A stretch of DNA of 64,000 nucleotides from Branchiostoma belcheri (lineage: Eukaryota > Chordata > Leptocardii > Amphioxiformes > Branchiostomatidae), in contig NW_017803865.1 in NCBI RefSeq assembly GCF_001625305.1, forward strand, positions 2,117,317 to 2,181,316. Reading direction: 5' to 3'. The translations under genes and the position numbers were made by a program. Position 1 is the first letter of the stretch, and each line of letters starts with the position of its first letter. Shown in pieces: positions 39,101 to 45,128 of this stretch. The notes under the pieces are model-generated. The model was not told the origin of the DNA and did not search any database. It saw only the letters and a program-made list of their open reading frames with translations.

Positions 39101-42100
39101 TGTTTTGCAAAAAGATTACATTTACATAGAAAATTTCAGTAGAATAAATTTGACTTTATAAGTATACATAACACATAAATGATCTATTTGGAGAGGACAA
39201 TGAAAAATCATTGACTTCTCTACTCAGATGGAAAGAGAGCTCTTGGGGCGAGTGTTCGGTGACGTGTGGCGGAGGGATACAATCCCGGCTGGTACGGTGC
39301 GTCGGCCGGGCCAGTGACGGGTCGGAGCGGTACGTAGGCGAGGCGCAGTGTCAGGAGGAGAAACCTGCCGAGACGAAGGAGTGCGGCAACCGGTCGTGTG
39401 AAGACGCGTAAGAAATATTGATCTTATTTACAATTCCTTCATGTAGGCTACTTTATAATTCTATATTTTGGTAATCGTGACATTTTTTCAGGGTTCAAAC
39501 CGTAAAATTGTTTGTTCTTCTTCGGCCTACTATAGGGAAGCATGTAAACCCATATGTATCATTTTGTCATACAGTTCTACTTGTTTTTGCGAAAATTATC
39601 ACTAGGCACTATTAAGCTCCTATGTGTTGAAAAGACACAAGATGGTCCCGTCTATCTGTAGAATTCCGCGTCATTCCGCCGCCGCTCTGACTGGGGGCCA
39701 TTCGTCTGACAGCGTCTTGCACAAAACAGCTCACCTTTTGATGACGTGGGCATCCTATGGGTACGGAGTTCAATCATAGGTATAAGAACGGCAGCAGAAC
39801 GTACTGCGCCTGCGCATATCCCGCCTTGTCACGGATTTCGTTGGATGTTTGGCCAATGTTGCATCAGAATTTTGCCCGTTGTAGAGGACATCTTTGTTGA
39901 CATAGTACTTAAAAACTACAGACGGGATGTATGTCTATGCACAAGACATAACCTGTTTCGCGCAGGCGCAATACGTTATGCCGACGTGCTCATAGTTATA
40001 TCTCTAACTGACGTTAACTCACTAATGTTACTAACTAGTTACGAGTGGCGGACGGACGCGTGGTCGGCCTGCTCGGCGTCCTGCGGGCTCGGCGTGCAGC
40101 TCCGTAACGCCTCGTGTGTGGACCCGCTGGAGAACGACACGGACACCGCCGTCCCCGAGCAGCTCTGCTTCGCGCCAAAACCTGACGTCATCAGGAACTG
40201 TACCTTCGGAGCTTGTCCTATTAAGTGAGTATCCGGCATATCCCTAAGCTTACTAAAACGATACTGATCTCTGATAGCTTACAACACTTTGGTTATGATG
40301 TTTCCTTTATAGAAATAATGCTTTTGCCCTGTTTCTTCTTCTTGTCAAAAAACATAAGGTCAAATGACCTGGACCGGACTGTCACCATGTTAACTGGTGC
40401 TGTAACAGACACCCTGTGGTGTTGGTATGAAGAACTGTTACCTCATCTCTTTAACGTCACGTTTTCTTCCATGTGCAGGAAGTGGGAGGTAAGCGCCTGG
40501 GCCGGGTGTTCGGTGTCGTGTGGTCAGGGCATGCAGTCCCGTGACGTCACGTGCATGACGTCATACACTAACGGTACCGTGCTGACCGGTGACGACTTGT
40601 GTGACGCGCCCAAACCGCCTCCTGTCCGCTCGTGCGGGTTCGAACCTTGTCCCATCAGGTAGACAAGACAACATATCATCCTCCTGAGCCGTCAGTGACA
40701 CTCTTCTTAGCTCACCGTCTCGTCATTTTCTACGAATTTTCCAGGCATTGATCTTAGCACCCTTAGCATCTTCACCATCCTACGACTTCACTGAGCACTT
40801 CAATACCTATCCGTGTTTTACTTTCTCAAGAACTGAGTTAGAATACTGCTGTCTTTCAATATCTTTCATCACATTCTTAGAACTTGTCTATGTATCATTC
40901 TTTATTATGTCCATCAAATACATTTTTCCACTTTCTCAAGAACTGAACTTTTAATGCTGCTGTCCGTCAATATCTTTCAACGCAATTTTAAACTTAATCT
41001 GTGTGTCATTTATATTATGTCTATCTCATGTGCCTTTGTCGCTCTCCAAATAACTGAACTTGGAATGGCTGCTATCCATTAGTACCGCTCACCAGATTGC
41101 CAGATTTCATCGACATGTTTATGTTATCCATCTCCTGTCATATTTTTCGAACTTGGACTCGATTTTGCTCCTTTATAACTATCATTTGAGTCGTGGCATA
41201 AACCTACGTATAAATCTATGGCAAAGGTTGAAGATATTGACTGTGGACACATCAAAGCGGAGGATTCCGTATGTTTCACAATAAATTTTCTTTAAAGGCT
41301 TTATTCTCTCTTATAATGTCTCTTTGTGATCTTTCTGTACAAAAACTGCTGAGATTTTCTATCTGTAGAAACACAGCAGTAAATCGGAATGGTGCTATTT
41401 CTATCTATTTTGTCATTATATTAATTAAAAATGTCCGTGCAATAGAAATGCAAGAGCAATAAACAACATAAAGCCATTCATTTGTACGGTTTCTTCCCAC
41501 ACGGATCGTAAGTATATAGCCCGAAGGAACCTCGTAAGAATGATTTGTGACAACATGTTCATGACGGCGGCCATATTCTCCCGCAGTGAATCATGGGACG
41601 CCACGACTTGGCACGCATGCTCCGTGACGTGTGGGCAGGGTATCCGGTCCAGGCGGGTTCGCTGTAAGGTGACGTATCCCAACGGAACCATGCTGTACGC
41701 GCCTGACGTCAGGTGTAACGACACCGAGAAGCCCAGGACTCTCAAACCCTGCTTCGGCATGGAGTGTGCCGCCAAACCTATCGAGATCGTGTGGTCCAAG
41801 GTGTTTACTTTTAACTAGTATACGTTATACACAAGAATATAGTTACTCAAGCAACTATTTCTCTATGTTTCTCATTACCTGGATGTCTCATCAGTTTGAC
41901 GTATATGCCTTATGGCGTGGTCTCATCAAAACAACGTATTTAGCTGTATACTGATAATAGATAAAGATGTAAGATAAATGCAGTTGACATGGGCAGCATA
42001 AAGGTTGTCCGTGTCCCTTTATATGAAAATATTTCAGCACCAAGGAGAGACATGGGTGTTACAAGAAATGGCTCCACTGCTTACCTTATTTGTCACACAC

Positions 42101-43503
42101 TGTCGTGATATATAGATTTAGGGCAAGGTGATATCGTGTCTATGAATTAGTGTTTCACTGTTTTGTTGTTGTGACGTACTAGTGTTTTCTGGGTGTGACG
42201 TAGTGTTTTGTTGTGACGTGCAGTGTTCGTCTAAGTGTGGTCCCGGTGAGAGGACAAGGCGGGTCAAGTGCCACCAGGAGGACGCCCTCTGCAAAGTGAA
42301 GTACCGGGCCGTCCGCAGGGTGGCGTGTTACGGCAGTAAGTGTAGCGGTGTTTGGAAGACCGGACCCTGGTCCAAGGTACATCCCACTTAGAGCATGGGA
42401 TCTTAAGAACGTTTTGCTATATTAGATGAGTCTTTATATAATAATTGGAGGTGATGTGCTTTGTATATGTCAAGGTAGAGACTCCGATCTGAGAGAACCG
42501 GCGACTCTACCGGTACAGATCCCGATCGGAGTCTCTCAACAGAAACTCCAATCGGGATATCTTCTTCCAGGTTGGAGTCTCTACCCAGACATATGCGAGT
42601 ACATACAATCTATATAATTTGTGCTTCATTTTATCTATAGTTGGAGTTGAGCCCGTAACATTTGTTTCACTATCTGATAAGCGGGAGAGTGAAAGGGTTT
42701 GAAGATATATCCGTATGCAAATGTGCCGTAAGTTTTTAGTGTTCTCGGTGACGTGTACGACTAGGTGAAATGTGCCGTTGTTGTAGTACTCGGTGACGTG
42801 TGGATGAAATGTGCCATAAACTTTGTTGTAGTACTCGGTGACGTGTGGATGAAATGTTCCGTAAACTTTGTTGTAGTGCTCGGTGACGTGTGGATGAAAT
42901 GTTCCGTAAACTTTGTTGTAGTACTCGGTGACGTGTGGATGAAATGTTCCGTAAACTTTGTTGTAGTGCTCGGTGACGTGTGGGTACGGACTGCAGCACC
43001 GCAGTACCCGGTGTAAGACGGACAGGACCGACAGGACGTGGTTCCACAACTGCAACAAGCACGACAGGCCTGACTCTACCCGAAGCTGCTCCGCCGGAAG
43101 TTGCGTCAATGCGTTCGACTTCCACGTCTTCCCTCTGCAGCCCCCTAAGGGTACCTTCTTGTCCTAACGTTCCCACGAGTATTGTATTGTCACAATCCCA
43201 ATGAATCAAATCAGTACCTAACACCCCCTGCCCCCCGACCGACCAAATGATTGACAGATCCTTGCACGATTCTTTTGCATTTTCTGTACACGTGTGTTTT
43301 GTTGTCTTCCAAATCATGCATTCATCTTGCAGCTCAAAGTGAGTTCTTCTTTCCTATCTCCAGTAAAGGAACCTCGGCGGTGCACCAGAGACCGAGCCAA
43401 CCCCCGGATCTGTCAGGTGGTGAAGACCAGGGGAAGACTCTGCCGTCACACCCACTGGGCCAAGAACTGCTGCAGGACCTGCGGATACTACGAGGTGGTC
43501 TAG
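12507..43503 (+). CDS. ADAMTS17-like: ADAMTS17/19-like secreted metalloprotease with nine TSP1 repeats
   Basis: Twenty-eight exons join to an open frame of about 1376 residues. Exons: 12507-12588, 12814-13160, 18156-18300, 18739-18914, 21705-21788, 22091-22254, 31266-31309, 33196-33301, 33633-33788, 34048-34204, 34349-34450, 34656-34792, 35250-35313, 35635-35749, 36053-36186, 36494-36614, 36988-37068, 37383-37543, 37822-38014, 38160-38301, 38700-38882, 39228-39407, 40039-40224, 40479-40658, 41587-41800, 42224-42376, 42967-43150, 43364-43503. Domains: signal peptide (1-~28), propeptide with FCG cysteine and furin site RQTKR (~204-208), zinc protease (~215-435) with HELGHNLGMNHD (H378, E379, H382, H388) and Met-turn IMSSSW, disintegrin-like region (~436-525), first TSP1 ([12 protein letters not shown]), Cys-rich region with GCDDVIGSD and DRCGVC, spacer ([17 protein letters not shown], then SYLAMRDSA), eight more TSP1 repeats, and C-terminal PLAC (CCRTCGYYE). 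The spacer and ENFLRSK region match my memory of ADAMTS17/19. All catalytic residues are present, so it should be an active extracellular-matrix protease. The count of TSP1 repeats is higher than the five I recall for vertebrate relatives. Confidence 0.9.
13200..13394. mobile_element. MITE (CGCGGTGGTTTTA family), diverged copy
   Basis: The left end (CGTAAATCGTGAAACTTTTG) is roughly inverted at the right end (ACTGCGAAAGTTTTACG). The inner block AATAAAACCACTGCGAAAG matches the ends of the better preserved element at 43565-43766. No ORF is present. Confidence 0.55.
13454..13524. repeat. inverted repeat, 10-bp arms
   Basis: TACCCGATCG at the left is perfectly inverted as CGATCGGGTA at the right, with an AT-rich centre. 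It is probably a small palindromic element or the remnant of one. Confidence 0.6.
13820..14080. mobile_element. MITE pair fused at their ends, with perfect 16-bp hairpin
   Basis: At 13915-13951 GCAGGTGCAGTACGTT is followed, after a 5-base loop, by its exact inverted complement. The right arm continues into sequence colinear with the MITE at 39798-39977 (shared TTCGTTGGATGTTT and following blocks). The hairpin therefore looks like two ends of this family lying back to back. A run of Gs at 13903-13913 precedes it. Confidence 0.55.
14195..14955. mobile_element. non-autonomous element with terminal hairpin and internal duplication
   Basis: The left end forms a near-perfect hairpin (ATGGGTTCACCAC inverted as GTGGTGAACCCAT, 14195-14231), and GTGGTGAACCCAT recurs at 14940-14952. 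Inside, a 57-bp segment starting TTCTTGCTGATTGGCTG at 14546 is repeated 72 bases later. A CTCCTC-rich tract lies at 14245-14285. There is no coding sequence. Confidence 0.5.
15254..15755. repeat. inverted repeat flanking an assembly gap
   Basis: A 23-bp segment at 15254-15276 (containing GGCGTTCCCGGATCGGCCG) is perfectly inverted at 15733-15755. Inside come T/A and G/C homopolymer runs, then 416 unread bases (15292-15707). The assembly probably broke because the sequence is strongly palindromic or repetitive. What lies in the gap cannot be seen. Confidence 0.75.
15292..15707. other. assembly gap (Ns)
   Basis: Unknown bases, 416 in number, lie within ADAMTS intron 2. The coding frame of the gene does not need anything from here, because exons 2 and 3 join in frame across the intron. 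Confidence 0.95.
18590..18715. repeat. dispersed repeat shared with 38400-38510
   Basis: Read on the - strand, this stretch aligns with 38405-38480. Shared blocks include the CATGACRTCA segment, GAGTGGTARGCAAAA, CCTACCAATmATTTGC and ATATGTCTT. It lies just upstream of ADAMTS exon 4. It is a short interspersed element of unknown class. Confidence 0.5.
19751..19760 (-). terminator. Pol III terminator of the tRNA-Arg gene
   Basis: A run of nine A residues on the + strand gives a T9 run about 16 bases past the 3' end of the tRNA on the - strand, as expected for RNA polymerase III termination. Confidence 0.8.
19776..19848 (-). tRNA. tRNA-Arg (anticodon TCG)
   Basis: A 73-base gene with a full cloverleaf: acceptor GGGCCAG pairs with CTGGCTC, the anticodon stem is TCTGA/TCAGA around loop CTTCGGA (anticodon TCG, reading CGA and related Arg codons), and the T stem GCAGG/CCTGT surrounds TTCGAAT. 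The internal promoter boxes are intact: A box TAGCGTAATGG and B box GGTTCGAATCC. There is no intron and no encoded CCA, as usual for eukaryotes. It lies in ADAMTS intron 4, transcribed against the host gene. Confidence 0.95.
20606..21018. mobile_element. complete Harbinger-like MITE with TTA target duplication
   Basis: The ends are long inverted repeats: GGCCACACCAAGTAAATT then TATGGATGACGTCC at the left, matched inverted at the right. The flanks are TTA on both sides, the 3-bp target duplication typical of PIF/Harbinger transposons. The 413-bp body has no transposase. A truncated relative is at 99-440. It must depend on a transposase encoded elsewhere. Confidence 0.75.
22806..22906. mobile_element. 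palindromic MITE (TAGCCTGGGTGCC family)
   Basis: A 101-bp element starting TAGCCTGGGTGCC and ending in the exact inverse GGCACCCAGGCTA. The arms stay complementary for about 25 bases with few mismatches. Related elements lie at 28868-29003 and 46488-46606. Confidence 0.7.
24255..24345. mobile_element. palindromic MITE, 32-bp arms
   Basis: The left arm (CAGGCACTGTTCTGGAAAGT, then GCGTATCC) is inverted at the right with about 27 of 32 positions matching. Weaker relatives share the CCGCGTRTCC block near 36702-36830, including a following segment with AAAGCACAGT(T/C)CTG. Confidence 0.6.
24880..25145 (+). mobile_element. tRNA-derived SINE
   Basis: Near 24935 a Pol III B-box-like motif (GGATTCGAATCCC) follows a degenerate A box. 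Then comes the block TGTCCTTGGGAAAGGCACTTT, which is shared with a second copy near 52905-53040 (TGTGTCCTTGGAAAAG). Such a head is typical of tRNA-derived SINEs. It does not fold as a functional tRNA. Confidence 0.55.
25150..25943. mobile_element. MITE with internal tandem units carrying ATGCAAAT
   Basis: The ends are CCTTCGCCAA and TTGGCGAAGG. The left half has diverged tandem units, each with an AATTATGCAAATnAG-like core: ATGGAAAT at 25186, then ATGCAAAT at 25279, 25408 and 25538, spaced 93, 129 and 130 bases. The right part is unique. There is no coding capacity. It starts immediately after the SINE at 24880. Confidence 0.55.
27106..27189. repeat. (CA)n microsatellite
   Basis: About 80 bases of almost pure CA dinucleotide repeat in ADAMTS intron 6. 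Confidence 0.95.
28868..29003. mobile_element. palindromic MITE (TAGCCTGGAT ends)
   Basis: It begins TAGCCTGGAT and ends ATCCAGGCTA; the inner parts match less well. The termini place it with the element at 22806-22906. Confidence 0.5.
30110..30345. mobile_element. diverged copy of the 5603-5791 MITE
   Basis: It shares with 5603-5791 the segment TCGTCG...CGTACGATTTT...GGAGTTTTCAAGCAGGCTG in the same order. Its right end (CACAGCACGATCGAGTGAT) is less well matched. Confidence 0.45.
31310..33195. other. ADAMTS intron 7
   Basis: A 1.9-kb intron between the exon ending EPCGTLG and the zinc-binding exon. I see no recognisable element or exon in it. Confidence 0.5.
36702..36840. mobile_element. 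diverged relative of the palindromic MITE at 24255
   Basis: CCTCCGCGTGTCC on the left and GGATACGCATG on the right form a weak inverted repeat. They are followed by TGGATAAAGCACAGTCCTGGA, which resembles the flank of the 24255 element. Confidence 0.4.
38383..38464. repeat. two small palindromes within a dispersed repeat
   Basis: GCTCGTACG...CGTACGAGC (38382-38411) and GGTAGGCAAAA...TTTTGCCTACC (38439-38464) are near-perfect hairpins. The second belongs to the repeat shared with 18590-18715. Confidence 0.6.
38551..38627 (+). pseudogene. decayed partial copy of ADAMTS exon 21 (TSP1 repeat)
   Basis: The sequence from CACAGGTGACGTCAGTTGG to GTAGTGGCCTC is colinear with the acceptor and first half of exon 21 (38696-38770; shared TTGGCT.C.GT.TCCTGTGAC.TGTG.GGAGGGCACACAGC). 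It retains an AG at the matching acceptor position but reads into a stop after splicing and has no second half. It is a dead partial exon duplication 150 bases upstream of its source. Confidence 0.65.
39798..39977. mobile_element. MITE with 18-bp terminal inverted repeats
   Basis: The left end AACGTACTGCGCCTGCGC and the inverted right end differ at one position. The 180-bp body shares blocks (TTCGTTGGATGTTT, GCATCAGAATTTTGCC) with the copy at 13936-14075. It lies in the intron before exon 23. Confidence 0.7.
40821..41150. repeat. 110-bp tandem repeat, three copies
   Basis: Units begin near 40821, 40931 and 41041 with C(T)TTCTC..GAACTGA and continue through GCTGTC..TCAATATCTTTCA and TTATGTC.ATC. 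Copies are diverged. It lies in the ADAMTS intron between exons 24 and 25. Confidence 0.65.
42474..42585. mobile_element. palindromic MITE (GGTAGAGACTCC ends)
   Basis: Terminal GGTAGAGACTCC and GGAGTCTCTACC are exact inverses, and inner CGATCGGAGTCTCT/AACTCCAATCGGG segments add further complementarity. It sits in the intron between exons 26 and 27. Confidence 0.65.
42736..42966 (+). repeat. 45-bp minisatellite derived from the exon 27 acceptor
   Basis: Units start TAGTACTCGGTGACGTGTGG at 42784, 42829, 42874 and 42919, exactly 45 bases apart. A more diverged unit begins near 42736. The last unit runs into the real acceptor (TTGTAG, 42961-42966) and the first codons of exon 27 (TGCTCGGTGACGTGTGG). 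Each unit therefore contains a copy of a 3' splice site and an exon start; in exon 27's frame each decoy reads CSVTCG or YSVTCG, then a TGA. Confidence 0.85.
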
Positions 43504-45128
43504 CCGCGAGAAGAACACCAGATGTAACTTACCAAAGGCGTTAAAGACACGTTAGGCACATACTGTAAATGTATTTACTTTCGCGGTGGTTTTATTTTGT
43601 GGTATAGGGTAAAAATAAGGTGTTTGAAGTTCACGGTTTAAAAGATTCTGTGGAACAGTAGAAGAAATACAAAGATATGTTCACGGTATCGCGATATCGC
43701 GTTATATTAAAAGGACACCGCAAAACCAGCGAATATAAAACCACCGCGAAAGTAAATGCATGTACATGTACAGGTAAACTGGTGAATATGAGTATGTATA
43801 GTCTTTTCATTGGTATCCCTGGATGGAAACAATACTCCCAGTTGGAAACAGTGTTTCTATCAACTTCAAGGTGTTTTCTTAACCGCCTTTGGTAGACTTT
43901 TATTGCTGTACAATTTCTTTCTCTCCAGCAAAATTGCTGGAATGAATTTTTAGATGTCCGTACCAAAGACTAAGGGCTGATATTGTAGATGTGACTGTTG
44001 TAGAAACGGAAAACTTGCTGCTAACATTACACAGAAAGGTGCTATTACTCTTTTGTAACATACATCATAGACGGAAATTCATTCATCGGTCTTCACATCT
44101 CTACATGGAATGATTGTGTTGAAAACGAATATGTTAAAACACATTCTGGAAAACATATTCTACAAAACACATCCTGGCTGACTCGTGCAACATACTTGGG
44201 ACGTTTAACCCAATTCAAGATCTCATCATCTATGAAAAAGGCGTAATGACTGCTATAGAATCGAAGGATACATACAAATGAGCTAGAACATGTTTTTTTG
44301 CTCTGAGTAAAGGTTTACTATCATAAAACACTTGTCTTGAGAACAAAGTTATCATTTAAGCTGTAGCTCAGGAACTAGTATCATAACAGCCAAACTCAAA
44401 ATCAGTTTTGGAACTGACTATACAAGTTTTGCAAGGAGCTAGTTGAACAATTAGTTTACGAATCCATGATACCTCTTATTGTTCTGGTGCTATCTATACG
44501 TATATTCAAGTACATTATACAAGTGTGATATTATGTGTTGGTGCTTTTCCGTGAAGTCTTGTTGTACATGTATATTGGCTACTGATGACGGAGTCATACA
44601 TTACGACTGTAAACAGCTCTACATTATAAGTATGTAGCTCGCACTTTATGTTTTCTAATTCTACTAAGTAGTATTTTTAGCCTATGTTATGTGTGAAAAG
44701 TGATATTAAATGTAGTGAGGTGAACATACCACTATAGATTTGCTGTGCTCTTGGACAAAGGAAAAGAGGAAAATACATTATCAACATCTTAACGCGTTCA
44801 TCAGCTCTGATTATGAGTGACGTACGAGGTAACTTTTTGTGGTTCAATATTGAAGCGTTGAATGTTTATCCTCTTTTGAGTTCTTCTTCATCTCAGTCAT
44901 CATCTATGTACAGCTTTGCAGTCAAATTTTAATCTTTTTTATCAGTCGTTTATGTTCTCTAATTTATTCTAACCTAAACATGAACTTACGTTTCGTACAT
45001 TTGTTTATAGAAAAATGTTATTTATTGCATCTATGTCACTGAATATTTCAGGGCTCCTGAAGGGCTATTGCCCGGTTGGGAATCATCTAGATAAGATATG
45101 GATAAGATTAGATCGGAGCCAACATATT
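43504..45128. other. ADAMTS 3' UTR and convergent intergenic region
   Basis: Holds the ADAMTS 3' UTR, the MITE at 43565-43766, and a candidate ATTAAA signal near 44704 for ADAMTS. On the - strand an AATAAA at 45021-45026 fits the end of MAM-A. The two genes converge here. Nothing else is seen. Confidence 0.5.
43565..43766. mobile_element. MITE with 24-bp terminal inverted repeats
   Basis: The left end contains ATTTACTTTCGCGGTGGTTT, inverted nearly perfectly at 43735-43759. It lies in the 3' UTR region of the ADAMTS gene. A diverged relative is at 13200-13394. Confidence 0.75.

Noticed and set aside
39650-39720. Possible extra decayed TSP1 exon (CTGGGGGCCATTCG)
   Set aside because: Too short and no Cys spacing; resemblance to a TSP1 start is not convincing.
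42765-43016. Repetitive open frame ([15 protein letters not shown] repeats) on the + strand
   Set aside because: It is an out-of-frame reading of the 45-bp minisatellite; exon 27 uses a different frame.
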